From assembly GCA_016719105.1 (NCBI GenBank), contig JADKAQ010000014.1:261004-325003 (forward strand): a DNA stretch of 64,000 bases, in the 5' to 3' direction. A program made the position numbers and the translations under genes. Of the stretch, positions 14,869 to 23,923 are shown piece by piece (the first letter of the stretch is position 1; each line of letters opens with the position of its first letter). The notes beneath the pieces were generated by a model. It saw only the letters and a list, made by a program, of their open reading frames with translations, ran no database searches and was not told the origin of the DNA. This DNA is from Gemmatimonadota bacterium (GTDB taxonomy: Bacteria > Gemmatimonadota > Gemmatimonadetes > Gemmatimonadales > Gemmatimonadaceae).

Positions 14869-17208
14869 CTAACGCGGCAGCCGGAATACGTAGTCGGCCG
14901 GCGGCTCCTCGTGCCGCAAGTGTCGCACGAAGTAGTCCAGCGTCTGCTGGATCGCGTACGCCTCCCCGGCGTAGCCGTGGTTGCGGTTGGGATAGACGAA
15001 GACGTCGAACTTCTTGTTGGCCCGGATGAGCGCGTCGATCACGGCGAGCGTCATGTCCGGGTGCACGTTGTCGTCGAGCGTGCCGTAGGTGAGCAGGAGC
15101 TTCCCCTTGAGGTTGGCGGCGAGGTTCTGGTTGGCCTGCGAGTCGTAGTTGCTCCCGCCGGCGGGGTTCTTGACCACGAGGCCGTGATACTTCTCCCCCC
15201 ACGGAAAGTGATACCCGCGCTGGTCGTGGTTGCCGGCGCCGGAGACGGCGACCTTGTAGAAGTCGGGGTAGCGCAGGATGGCATCGGTCCCCGAGAAGCC
15301 GCCCCCGGAGTGACCGTAGATCCCGACGCGATCGAGGTCCATCGACCGGTGGCGCACGGCGAGCTGCTTGAGCGCCGTGATGTGGTCGGGGATCCCGTTG
15401 TCGGTCATGTTGCCGTAGTAGGCGTCGTGGAACGCCTTGGAACGCACGGGTGACCCGAAGGCGTCGACGGTGAAGACGATGAAGCCCAGCTCCGCCAGCG
15501 ACTGCGGGGCACCGGGGGCGCTGGCGACAAACGATCGGGTGAAGACCGCGCCGACCTGTGGCCCCGGATAGATGTAGTCGACGACGGGATACTGCTTGGT
15601 GGAGTCGTAGTCGGTGGGGAAGTAGAGGTAGCCGTGGACGTCGGTGACGCCATCGCGCCCCTTGGCGCTGAAGGCGACGGGGGGCTTCCACCCAATGGCC
15701 TCCAGGCGCGAGATGTCTCCCTTGTCGATGGTCTGGACGACGCGCCCGTCAGCCGCACGCACTACGGCGGTGGGGGCGAGGTCGCGCCGCGAGTAGAGGT
15801 CGATGAAGTACTTCCCCGACGGCGTATCCCACAGCTGGTGATCGGCCTGCTCCATGCTCAGGCGCGTGAGCCCGCTCCCGTCGAGGGCGACCTTGTACAG
15901 GTGCTTGTAGTACGGGTCGATCCCCGGCTCGCGCCCCACGCCGGCGAAGTGCACCGTCCCCAGCGTCTCGTCGACCGAGAGGAGGTCGAGCACGAGCCAT
16001 GGGCCGCTGGTGACCTGTGCGATGACCTTCCCCGTGGCGACGTCGATGCGATAGAGGTGTCCCCATCCATCACGCTCGGACCACCAGAGCAGCTCCTTGC
16101 CGTTCTTGAGCGGGCGCCAATTGGGGGGACCGCCGAACTGGTTGAGCTCGCGATACGTGGGCCCCGACTCGGTGAAGACGAGGCGCGACTTGCCGCTGAC
16201 GGGGTCGCTCTCATAGACGTCGTACTTCTTGAAGTCGCGTGATCGGGCGGTGACGAAGAGCGTGTTCCCGTCACGCGTCCACTGCACGTCGTGGAAGGCC
16301 GAATCGGCGGTGGTGAAGAAGCCCGGGATGGGGGCGATGTCGAGCTTGATGCCGCGCTTCGCCTCGACGTCGAAGACGTAGGGTTCCCAGGTGGGAATGA
16401 TCGAATCGCCGGGGAGGGCGTAGTGGTAGCTGTGGAGTTTTGGACGCGCGCCGGGAACGGTCTCGACGAGGTGGAGGAGTTCGACCTTGCGCTCGTCGTA
16501 GCGGTGCGTGGCGATGCGCTTGGAGTCAGGGGACCAGCGCAGGACGGGCCAGACCTTTCGGCGTGACCGGCGATTGGTGATTTCCTGGCAGCATCCCTCG
16601 GGGACGACGGCATAGCCCCAGTTGGCCTCGCCATCGGTGGAGAGCTGCACTTCCTCCCCCGTGGCGACGTTGCGGACCCAGAGGTTCTCGCTGCGCGAGA
16701 AGGCGGCCCACTTCCCATCCGGCGAGCGGATCTCGTCCTTGGCCGGCGCGACCGCCTTCTCCTTCGCTGCGCACGTGTAGGCCACGATGTCGCAGGTGAA
16801 GCGGGCCGAGTCGGCGACGTTGAACCGGATCGACTGTCCGTTGCGGAGGAACTCGAAGTCCGTGAAGGGGAGCTTCTCACCCGTGTAGGCGGTGTCGGCC
16901 GCCACCGACAGCGCCGCGGCGAGCCGCGCATGGTCGAAGGCGACGTTGCGCGTCCCACGGGCCGGATCGACGACGAGGAACTCGCCGCCATTCCCGCGGG
17001 CCGCGCGGAACCAGAAGCGGTCGCCCTCGAGCCAGTGCGGGTCGACCGTATTCCCCGAGACCAGCGCCTGCGCGTTCCAGGGGAGGAAGGCGTCGGCGCG
17101 GGCGTAGCGCGCGCTGGTGGACTGCGGGTGGCCGCCCTGCGCCTCAGCGAGGCTGGCGTGGGTGAAGAGGGCCGCGAAAGCGAGCGTTCCGCCGAGTCGA
17201 ATGCGCAC
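14869..17208 (-). CDS. exported S9 (prolyl oligopeptidase / DPP-IV-type) peptidase
   Basis: A 779-residue protein with GTG start at 17208 (GGAG 8 bases upstream). A signal peptide ends near AEAQGG (residue 24). Residues about 50-500 form the S9B-type beta-propeller with RSPDGKWAAF and RWSPDSKRIA repeats. The C-terminal hydrolase domain has GHSGGG (Ser634), GTLDDNVHPD (Asp712/713) and NRNHGYAG (His744), the full catalytic triad. It should remove dipeptides or cut short peptides in the periplasm or outside the cell. The gap to the next minus-strand gene upstream is 51 bases, so the two may be cotranscribed. Confidence 0.9.
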   Translation of the reverse strand: MRIRLGGTLAFAALFTHASLAEAQGGHPQSTSARYARADAFLPWNAQALVSGNTVDPHWLEGDRFWFRAARGNGGEFLVVDPARGTRNVAFDHARLAAALSVAADTAYTGEKLPFTDFEFLRNGQSIRFNVADSARFTCDIVAYTCAAKEKAVAPAKDEIRSPDGKWAAFSRSENLWVRNVATGEEVQLSTDGEANWGYAVVPEGCCQEITNRRSRRKVWPVLRWSPDSKRIATHRYDERKVELLHLVETVPGARPKLHSYHYALPGDSIIPTWEPYVFDVEAKRGIKLDIAPIPGFFTTADSAFHDVQWTRDGNTLFVTARSRDFKKYDVYESDPVSGKSRLVFTESGPTYRELNQFGGPPNWRPLKNGKELLWWSERDGWGHLYRIDVATGKVIAQVTSGPWLVLDLLSVDETLGTVHFAGVGREPGIDPYYKHLYKVALDGSGLTRLSMEQADHQLWDTPSGKYFIDLYSRRDLAPTAVVRAADGRVVQTIDKGDISRLEAIGWKPPVAFSAKGRDGVTDVHGYLYFPTDYDSTKQYPVVDYIYPGPQVGAVFTRSFVASAPGAPQSLAELGFIVFTVDAFGSPVRSKAFHDAYYGNMTDNGIPDHITALKQLAVRHRSMDLDRVGIYGHSGGGFSGTDAILRYPDFYKVAVSGAGNHDQRGYHFPWGEKYHGLVVKNPAGGSNYDSQANQNLAANLKGKLLLTYGTLDDNVHPDMTLAVIDALIRANKKFDVFVYPNRNHGYAGEAYAIQQTLDYFVRHLRHEEPPADYVFRLPR

Positions 17209-17259
17209 GGGAAGTACTCCGGAAAGGACGCACGAAGAACGACCTTCCGGCGGCCGCCG

Positions 17260-18075
17260 TCAAGGAGGGGTCGATGGAGTCTCCCCCGGAATGGCCCTGC
17301 GACTTGGACCGGCAGGCGCATCGCAGGTGAAGCACCCGCGCGCCAGGAAGCGCAGCGTGAGCGTGATGGCGTCGCGATCGTTCATGAGGAACGGGTGCGC
17401 CGCCTTCACCACCGCGAAGTCGCGCATCCCGTCGAGCCGCGCGTTCTTCACCGAGACCTTCCCATCGTCGTCGCCGGGGATGATGAGGGAGAGGATCCAG
17501 TTGACCGACCGCGTCCCGGCGATCACACCGACGGGAAAGGCCGGGGGGCCGAGCCGCTGCGGGGTGGCGTTAGGCGCGGTCCCCAACTCAGTTCCGGCCG
17601 GGCCGTTGATCCAACGGAAGAGCCGCCAGTCACCCATGGCGTCGACCACCTCGCTGCCGCGACTCGGCGGGCCGAGCATCACCACGCGCCCGATCTCGCG
17701 CACCGCCTGGTTCGCCGCCAGCTGCCGCACGATGATGCCTCCCAGGCTGTGCGTGACGAAGTGGATCTCCCCCCTGTTCGCCGGCGCACACTCGGCGATG
17801 CGCGGCGCCACATGGTCGCGGGCCAGCTCGGCGACCGAGTGCGCGCGCGACGGGTACTCGATGTTGCAGACGTGGTACCCGGCCTGCTCCAGCGAACGCT
17901 CCATGCGGCGCATGGACGACGAGGTGCGTGCGAGGCCGTGCAGGAGCACGACGGTCTCGCCGTTGGCCGGCGGGAGTTCAGCGACGTGCACGGGGGCGCA
18001 CGCGGCGCCGATGAGGAGGGCGCCGAGTGCGAGGAGCTGCCGGGGGAGGTGGTGTGGGAGCCGATCCGGGGGCAT
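17260..18075 (-). CDS. lipoprotein lipase/esterase (alpha/beta hydrolase)
   Basis: A 271-residue protein from ATG 18075. Signal and lipobox end at Cys26 (LIGAAC), so it is membrane-anchored. The early VVLLHGLARTSSSM (about 40-55) is the oxyanion-loop HG motif of lipases, and the nucleophile elbow is THSLGG near residue 110. The C-terminal half has ARLDGMRD and KAAHPFLMND, a late His suited to the triad. The closest family type is EstA/LipA-like or PGAP1-like acyl hydrolase. Its C-terminal tail after CFTCD is rich in Pro and Arg and may be disordered. Confidence 0.8.
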   Translation of the reverse strand: MPPDRLPHHLPRQLLALGALLIGAACAPVHVAELPPANGETVVLLHGLARTSSSMRRMERSLEQAGYHVCNIEYPSRAHSVAELARDHVAPRIAECAPANRGEIHFVTHSLGGIIVRQLAANQAVREIGRVVMLGPPSRGSEVVDAMGDWRLFRWINGPAGTELGTAPNATPQRLGPPAFPVGVIAGTRSVNWILSLIIPGDDDGKVSVKNARLDGMRDFAVVKAAHPFLMNDRDAITLTLRFLARGCFTCDAPAGPSRRAIPGETPSTPP

Positions 18076-18159
18076 GCGGGTGGGACGAGTCGTGGTGCGA
18101 CCCGCTGAAACCTAGGGGGAGCGACGCCGCCGCGAGAGCTGACCCCGGCGCTCACCCAG

Positions 18160-18687
18160 CTACCAGACCTCGCCGGGACGCCACTCGACCGAAAGCGGTG
18201 CGTGGAGATCCAGGTCGGGGGGCGTGCGCGCTAACCGCAGAATCATCACCGCTTCATCGTCGGGCGACGCTTCCAGGCCGCGATCGGTTCGCACCGAGAG
18301 CGGGCCTCGCCACAGCTCCCACCCGAGCCGGGCGTAGAACCCCTCGTCGGAGGGCGACAGCGCCGCCAGATCGTAGTCGCCCAGCTGAGTCACCAGGTCG
18401 CGCAGGAGCGCCGAGGCGTAGCCGCGCCCCTGCAGCGACGGCTCCGTGGCGACCAGCTCAACGTAGGCGGTGCGCAACGCACGGCGCCCCGTCAGCTGCA
18501 GCATGCGTGTGACCAACATCGCGTGCGTCGCGAGTCGGCCATCGATTCGCCCCACCGCGTGCACGCCCGGACCGATGTCCGTGAGATACGGGGCCATGGG
18601 CTCCTCGTACGCCGATTCGCACACGGCGAGGATCTCCGCGCGGAGCGACGGCGAGAGCTCGCCGGTCGCGTAGTACTCGATCTGCAT
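18160..18687 (-). CDS. GNAT acetyltransferase, AAC(2')-I-like aminoglycoside acetyltransferase
   Basis: A 175-residue protein from ATG 18687. It follows the AAC(2')-I block order known from mycobacteria: YVELVATEPSLQGRGYASALL (acetyl-CoA loop, about 75-95), YDLAALSPSDEGFYARLGWELWRGP (about 110-130) and the family end VEWRPGEVW. The mycobacterial enzyme ends DWRAGDVW. Such enzymes acetylate the 2'-amino group of gentamicin-type drugs, though chromosomal copies may have other natural substrates. The gene stands alone between a lipase and a small lipoprotein gene, on the same strand, and is not in the integron-like stretch. An ordinary GNAT with this fold is the alternative. Confidence 0.75.
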   Translation of the reverse strand: MQIEYYATGELSPSLRAEILAVCESAYEEPMAPYLTDIGPGVHAVGRIDGRLATHAMLVTRMLQLTGRRALRTAYVELVATEPSLQGRGYASALLRDLVTQLGDYDLAALSPSDEGFYARLGWELWRGPLSVRTDRGLEASPDDEAVMILRLARTPPDLDLHAPLSVEWRPGEVW

Positions 18688-18711
18688 GATTCGTCAGGCG
18701 GCGCGAGAGAG

Positions 18712-19173
18712 CTACCGGACGTCCACCGCGTTCGACGTCAGCGTCAGCGTCGCCCCGTCGTCAGGGGCGTCGACCAACAAACGGAAGCGGTACCGTCCGG
18801 GTTTCGCGACGGTGAACGTCCGGCGCACCGCCGCGCCCGGCGCGACCGTGACGCGCACGATCACCTGGTTGGCCGGACAGACGACGCCGACCGACGCCAC
18901 CTCGAACCAGGCACCGAGCTCCTCGTCGAGGTAATACGCTGGCGCTGCGGGGCACCCGCTGAGCGTGACGGCACGCGTCCCATCGTTGCGCGCGGAGAGT
19001 TCCAGGACGGTGAGCCCACGCGCCGCCATGGTCTCGCGGTCGGCGGTCGCGGTCACCACGAGCGGGGGCGCGGCGACACCGTTAGGCTCGGCGCACGCCG
19101 CCAGCGTCGCGAATGTCAGGGCGACCATCACACGCCAGGGGAACGCATGCGGTCGTGGATGCAGCTTCCTCAT
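18712..19173 (-). CDS. putative lipoprotein with beta-sandwich domain
   Basis: A 153-residue protein. I chose the ATG at 19173 because GAGGAG lies 6 bases upstream; an earlier in-frame ATG at 19179 is less well placed. A lipobox (TLAAC) near residue 26 predicts lipid anchoring. The mature part is an all-beta domain with one CPAAPAYYL and one VVCPANQV cysteine, possibly a disulfide, and a VTVAPGAAVRRTFTVAKPG pattern typical of intracellular-proteinase-inhibitor-like (BsuPI) or Ig-like folds. A distant relative is encoded at 1819-2355 in the cassette-like stretch. Confidence 0.7.
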   Translation of the reverse strand: MRKLHPRPHAFPWRVMVALTFATLAACAEPNGVAAPPLVVTATADRETMAARGLTVLELSARNDGTRAVTLSGCPAAPAYYLDEELGAWFEVASVGVVCPANQVIVRVTVAPGAAVRRTFTVAKPGRYRFRLLVDAPDDGATLTLTSNAVDVR

Positions 19174-19269
19174 CTTCATCTCCTCATCAGGCCCGGAGGA
19201 TGCAACCACATCGGGGAAGATGCACTGCATCGCCGGGACGAGCGGGACTCGTCCCCGGCGCCCCGCGAC

Positions 19270-20649
19270 CTATTGCACCTTCTTCGCCACCATCTGTCCG
19301 CCAGGCTGGCGGAAGATCAGCTGCGTTGCCTTGCCGTCGTCGCCCAGCACGAAGCTGAACTCGGCCTGCGCCTCGGGGACGAAGAAGTCCTTCTCGCCGT
19401 ACGGTCGCCCACGGAGCTTGTTCTGTCCGGTGGCGGCGATCATCAGTGATCCGTTCTCGACGGTCACCATCAGCTGCAGCTGCGGGGTGAGCTGGTAGGT
19501 CCCCTCGTAGCGCGACAGCAGCGCGGCGTCGATCGCCACTTCCTTGCGCTCGACCGGCGGCTTGGTGAGGGGGACGAGCGAGTCGACCACGTGCAGGCCG
19601 ATGTCGTCCACGGAGATGGCGGAGTTGGAGAGCACCACGACGCCGACGCGCTTGGCCAGGTCGAAGCCCATGAAGGTGCGATAGCCGCCCGTCCCACCGT
19701 TGTGCCAGACCACGCTCCCGCCCGGCGACTTGAGGATGTGCCACCCCAGCCCCATGGTCAGCGTCGGGCTGGTGGTGGGGCGGCGCGACGTGTGGGTGAA
19801 GGCGAGCGTCGTGCCTAACGGCTTGCTGGTGCTGTCGAGATTGGCGGCCAGGTACTTGAGCATGTCGGTCACGGTGGAGCGCAGCGCCCCCGCCCCGGCA
19901 AGCGTCGGCAAGTCCCAGTTTGCCACGACGGTGCCGGCGGGGTTGTGCCCCAGTGCGAGCCGACGCTTCAGGTCGGGGGTGAGTTCGATCTTCGTGTCCT
20001 TCATGCCGAGCGGCTTGAGCACGCGTTCCTCGACGAGCGCGTCGTACGACTTGCCGGCCTTGAGGGCGAGCGCATGCCCGAGCAGCCCCATGCCCAGGTT
20101 GGAGTACTCGTACCGCGCGCCGATGTCGCGTGTCAGCGTGTAGCCGCTCAGGAACTCGTACATCTGCGCGACGGTGTAGTCGGCGTACGGATTGGTCGGG
20201 TCCTTCGGCTTGAAGTTGCTCGGCATGCCCGGGAGACCCGACGACGCGGTGGCCAGGTCGAGCAGCGTGATCTCCTTGCCGTTGCGCGTCGGGATCTTGA
20301 CGGTGCTGGGGAGGTACTTCTGCACCGGGTCATCGAGGCTCACCTCGCCCTTGCGCACCATGTCGGCGAGGATGGCGTTGGTGAAGGTCTTGGTGATGGA
20401 ACCGATCTCGAAGACCGAGTGGCCGTCGAGCACGAGTGCGCCGTTGTCGGCCTTGCCTGCACTCAGGATCCGTGTCGAGCCGTCGGCTTCCATGAGCCCG
20501 ATGACCACGCCAGCCGCATGCTTGGGTCCGACCTGCTCGGCGAGGATCGCCTTCACGCGTTCGTCCGAAGGGAGGCGGTACTGCCCCGAGGCGCGGACAG
20601 GCGCGACCATCAGGAGCAGGGCAGCGATGCAGTAGACCGGGCGGATCAT
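19270..20649 (-). CDS. exported beta-lactamase-family serine hydrolase (class C-like)
   Basis: A 459-residue protein, ATG 20649, with a signal peptide ending near RASGQ. The serine beta-lactamase/AmpC-like motifs are complete: SITK (Ser84, Lys87), YSN (182-184) and HNGGTGG near residue 330. A further about 100-residue C-terminal beta domain (LSRYEGTYQLTPQLQ onward) is the DUF3471-like tail common in this superfamily (PBP4*-like, D-aminopeptidase-like esterases). True beta-lactamase activity is possible but most members with this tail act on peptides or esters. It faces the ankyrin gene divergently. Confidence 0.85.
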   Translation of the reverse strand: MIRPVYCIAALLLMVAPVRASGQYRLPSDERVKAILAEQVGPKHAAGVVIGLMEADGSTRILSAGKADNGALVLDGHSVFEIGSITKTFTNAILADMVRKGEVSLDDPVQKYLPSTVKIPTRNGKEITLLDLATASSGLPGMPSNFKPKDPTNPYADYTVAQMYEFLSGYTLTRDIGARYEYSNLGMGLLGHALALKAGKSYDALVEERVLKPLGMKDTKIELTPDLKRRLALGHNPAGTVVANWDLPTLAGAGALRSTVTDMLKYLAANLDSTSKPLGTTLAFTHTSRRPTTSPTLTMGLGWHILKSPGGSVVWHNGGTGGYRTFMGFDLAKRVGVVVLSNSAISVDDIGLHVVDSLVPLTKPPVERKEVAIDAALLSRYEGTYQLTPQLQLMVTVENGSLMIAATGQNKLRGRPYGEKDFFVPEAQAEFSFVLGDDGKATQLIFRQPGGQMVAKKVQ

Positions 20650-20901
20650 GATTCGCGGCGATGAGGGAAAACGCGGATGGCTCGACCAGCTCAAACTGAT
20701 GGCGTGACAGGGTGCTGTCGAGCGGTGCGCCACCCACCGGTGTCGCTTGCCGTGCCGCCATCGCACGCCGATATTCCGCCTCGGCGTAGGGGACGCCTCC
20801 GGTCCGCGGAAAGGGCAGCGCCCTCCCCTGTGGTGGCATGATTCCATGCGCCCTCTTCGGGCCGATGGTGCGGACGCCGGCCATATCGAAGGAGGCGTCC
20901 C

Positions 20902-22428
20902 ATGGCTTCACCGTTCCGTCGCACGCTCCCCGCGCGCGCAGATCTCGCGCAGCAGAAGACCCTGGCCAAGGAGCTGTTGCGTGTCTTTGCCGGCGGCGAC
21001 CCCGAGGCAACGGCGCGCGTGCGCGCCGCCCTCCCCGACAAAGCCCGCATCGTGCTCGCCGACGCGCAGTTCGTCCTGGCGCGCGAGTACGGCTTTCACG
21101 ATTGGGGAGCGCTCAAGCGTCACATCGAGGATCGCATCGCGGCCGCGCGTGCGCCGCACGAACAGGTGCACGACGCCATGCAGCGTCGCGACGCGGCGGC
21201 TCTCCGGCGTCTCCTGACGCAGCACGCCGAGTTCCGCCCGTTCATCAACGCGCCGTTCTTCCCCTTCAATGCGCCAGCGCTCGTGGCATGCGCCGGTGAC
21301 GCGGCGATGGTTGAGGTGCTGCTGGAGGTGGGTGCCGATCCCAACAAACGCAGCGAGTGGTGGGCGGGGGGCTTCCATCCCTTGCACGTGGCAACGGGGG
21401 TGGCCGCCGAGCGGTTGCTTGCAGCTGGCGCTGTTGCCGATGCCTGTGCGGCCGCGCACCTCGACAAGCCGGAGCTTCTGGCGTCGCTGCTTGCCGCCGA
21501 TGCGTCTCGCGTGCGCGAGCGTGGCGGCGATGGACAGACGCCGCTGCACTTCGCCCGCTCGCGACGGGTGATCGACCTCCTGCTCGACGCCGGGGCCGAC
21601 CTCGACGCGCGCGACGTCGATCATCGCGCCACCGCCGCCGAGTGGATGCTCGACCGGTCGCGAGGCGCGGGGCGCTACGACCTGGCGCAGTACCTCGTGG
21701 AGCGCGGCGCCTCGGCCGATATCATGCTCGCCTCGGCGCTGGGACGCACGGACGATGTGGTGGCGATGCTGCGACGCGACCCAGCGCTGCTCGACGAACA
21801 GACGGGGCGCGGGCGCTACGCCGAGATGCCACCGAGCAGCTATCACATCTACTTCTGGACGATTGGGAGCAGTCGGTCGCCGATGGATGTCGCGGCGCAG
21901 TTCGGGCACGACGACACGCTGGCGGCGATGCTCCCGTTCGCGACGCCGGTACAGCGGCTGCGGTTTGCCTGCCGTCGCGGCGACGCCGAGCGGGCGCGCG
22001 CCCTGCTGCGCGACGAACCGGGGCTCGTGGCCTCGCTCGCGCCTAACGACCATCGTGCAGTGACCGATGCGGCGTGGAACGGCGATGCCGCCGCGGTGGC
22101 GCTCATGCTGGAGCTGGGGTTCGACCCGGCGATGCCCGGGCACGATGCCGGGACGGCGCTGCACTGCGCGGCGTGGCAGGGATCGGTGGCGAGCGTGGCC
22201 GCCATTCTCGGCTATCCCGCGGGCCGGGCGCTGCTCACCACGCGCGACGCGCATCACGGGGGGACGCCGCTCGGCTGGTGCTGCCACGGGTCATTGCATG
22301 GGCCGGCGGGCGGCGAGCACGCCGAGATCGCCCGGTTGCTGCTGGCGGCTGGGGCGGCGATGGAGGCGGGGGACGCGTCGGATGAGGTGGAGGAGGTGCT
22401 GATGGAGTGGCGGGAGGGGCATCGCTGA
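20902..22428 (+). CDS. ankyrin-repeat protein
   Basis: A 508-residue protein from ATG 20902 with AAGGAGG 6-7 bases upstream. It has no signal peptide. Residues 1-75 form a helical N-terminal part (ELLRVFAGG, REYGFHDWGALKRHI) found in a family of bacterial ankyrin proteins. From about residue 95 there are ten or more ankyrin-like helix pairs, e.g. LVACAGDAAMVEVLLEVGAD, QTPLHFARSRRVIDLLLDAG, ALHCAAWQGSVASVAAILG and IARLLLAAGAAMEAGDASDE. This makes it a cytoplasmic protein-binding scaffold; the partner is unknown. It stands alone and is transcribed divergently from the serine hydrolase. Confidence 0.85.
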   Translation: MASPFRRTLPARADLAQQKTLAKELLRVFAGGDPEATARVRAALPDKARIVLADAQFVLAREYGFHDWGALKRHIEDRIAAARAPHEQVHDAMQRRDAAALRRLLTQHAEFRPFINAPFFPFNAPALVACAGDAAMVEVLLEVGADPNKRSEWWAGGFHPLHVATGVAAERLLAAGAVADACAAAHLDKPELLASLLAADASRVRERGGDGQTPLHFARSRRVIDLLLDAGADLDARDVDHRATAAEWMLDRSRGAGRYDLAQYLVERGASADIMLASALGRTDDVVAMLRRDPALLDEQTGRGRYAEMPPSSYHIYFWTIGSSRSPMDVAAQFGHDDTLAAMLPFATPVQRLRFACRRGDAERARALLRDEPGLVASLAPNDHRAVTDAAWNGDAAAVALMLELGFDPAMPGHDAGTALHCAAWQGSVASVAAILGYPAGRALLTTRDAHHGGTPLGWCCHGSLHGPAGGEHAEIARLLLAAGAAMEAGDASDEVEEVLMEWREGHR

Positions 22429-22555
22429 CACGGTGAGCAAGGGCGCAAGGCGAGCCCGATCGGTCCTGCTTCGTCGCTCCGCCTTGCGTCCCCCCACCCC
22501 GGCGAGCCAATTCCCGAAAACGCTCGCCTCTCATCTCGCCTGACCACGCGCCGCA

Positions 22556-23872
22556 ATGCCGCACCACTCCTCCTCTCGCCACATCGTCATCCGCGCGGCG
22601 TCGCTCGTCCTGCTCGGAGGCGCCTCGCTCGGGTGGCCTGCATCGCCGCTGCACGCGCAAGGCGCCCCACGCCCGGCCCCGCGCCCCCGCACTGTCGTCA
22701 TCGACTCCATCAGCGTCATCGACGTCGACGCGCGCCGCGTGACGCCGATGCAGAACATCGTCATACGCGATGACAGCATCGTCGCCGTACAGCCGGCGAG
22801 CGCGACGCTCCCCGACAGCATCGACGAACGGGTCCCGGGGCGCGGCCTCTTCGCGATTCCCGGCCTCGTCGACCATCACGTACATCTCACGCCAGGGATG
22901 GCGCGCGCCCTCGAACGCGGCGCGCGCGGCGGCGTCACGATGGTGCAGGCCATGGCCGGCGACAACCGCACGGCGGGAGAGTACGCGCGTGCGGCGATGT
23001 CGAAGGAGATCATCGCCCCCGAGATCGCCTACGCCTCGGTGATGGCGGGGCCCAACTTCTTCACCGACCCGCGCTTCATCGGCGCCTCGCTCGGCTACGC
23101 GCCCGGCAAGGCGCCGTGGGCGCAGGCGATCTCCAGCGAGACCGACGTGGCGCTGGCGGTCGCGGCGGCACGCGGTTCAGGGGCCGAGGTGCTCAAGCTG
23201 TACGCGATGCTCGACAGCACGATCGTGGCGGCGTTCACCGCCGAGGCGCACAAGCAGGGGATGCGCGTGGTGGCGCACGGGACGACGTTCCCCGCGCGGC
23301 CGTTGCAGCTGTCCGGGGCCGGCGTCGATGTGCTCACGCACGCACCGTACCTCTCGTGGCAGGGGGCACCCGAGGTGCGCCCCGAGGATTCGTGGAAGCG
23401 CATCGAAGGGCCGTACGCCAAGGTCCGCGCCGACGGCCCCGAACTGCTCGCCGTGCTCACCGCGATGAAGGCGCACGGGACGTATCTCGAGCCGACGCTG
23501 TGGGTCTTTGCGCGCGACGGGGTCAAGCCCGAGGTGGCGAAGTGGGGGGCCGCACTCGCCGTGCGCGCGCAGGCCGCGGGGATCCCGATCCTCGCCGGGA
23601 CGGACGGCTTCGTGGGACCGGACAGCGTCCCGCTCCCCTACATTCACCGCGAGCTGCAACTGCTGGTGGAGGCCGGACTCACGCCGGCGGCGGCGCTGGC
23701 CACGGCGACCACCGTCCCCGCCCGCGCCATGCGCCGCGAGCGGACGCACGGAGTGATTGCCGCGGGTCGCGTGGCGGACATCGTCCTGCTCGAGGGGAAT
23801 CCGCTCGCCGATATCCGCAACACGACGCGCATCCGCCAGGTGGTGCTGCGCGGGCGACCGCTCCCGCGTTAG
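22556..23872 (+). CDS. exported amidohydrolase (imidazolonepropionase-like)
   Basis: A 438-residue protein from ATG 22556 with a signal peptide ending near LHAQG (residue 36). The metal-dependent amidohydrolase plan is intact: DHHVHL (His-x-His), VLKLYAM lysine, MRVVAHGT and VLTHAPYL histidines, and AGTDGF aspartate. The last 60 residues return to the small beta domain (GVIAAGRVADIVLLEGNPL). Substrates of exported members are cyclic amides, prolidyl dipeptides or similar compounds; none is indicated. The stop TAG lies within a CGTTAGG word. Confidence 0.85.
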   Translation: MPHHSSSRHIVIRAASLVLLGGASLGWPASPLHAQGAPRPAPRPRTVVIDSISVIDVDARRVTPMQNIVIRDDSIVAVQPASATLPDSIDERVPGRGLFAIPGLVDHHVHLTPGMARALERGARGGVTMVQAMAGDNRTAGEYARAAMSKEIIAPEIAYASVMAGPNFFTDPRFIGASLGYAPGKAPWAQAISSETDVALAVAAARGSGAEVLKLYAMLDSTIVAAFTAEAHKQGMRVVAHGTTFPARPLQLSGAGVDVLTHAPYLSWQGAPEVRPEDSWKRIEGPYAKVRADGPELLAVLTAMKAHGTYLEPTLWVFARDGVKPEVAKWGAALAVRAQAAGIPILAGTDGFVGPDSVPLPYIHRELQLLVEAGLTPAAALATATTVPARAMRRERTHGVIAAGRVADIVLLEGNPLADIRNTTRIRQVVLRGRPLPR

Positions 23873-23888
23873 GCTCGCGCCGGGAGCG

Positions 23889-23923
23889 CGCGCCCGGGCA
23901 CGGGGGTCAGCACCCCGGGCGCG
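23889..23923. terminator. perfect 10-bp GC hairpin between convergent genes
   Basis: Arms 23889-23898 (CGCGCCCGGG) and 23914-23923 match perfectly around a 15-base loop. The hairpin covers the end of the minus-strand esterase gene and follows the amidohydrolase stop by 16 bases, so it can serve both. No T run accompanies it. Confidence 0.45.

Noticed and set aside
16930..18108. 392-residue plus-strand frame over the S9 peptidase and lipase
   Set aside because: No domain, Arg/Glu/Gly-rich, antisense to two well supported genes.
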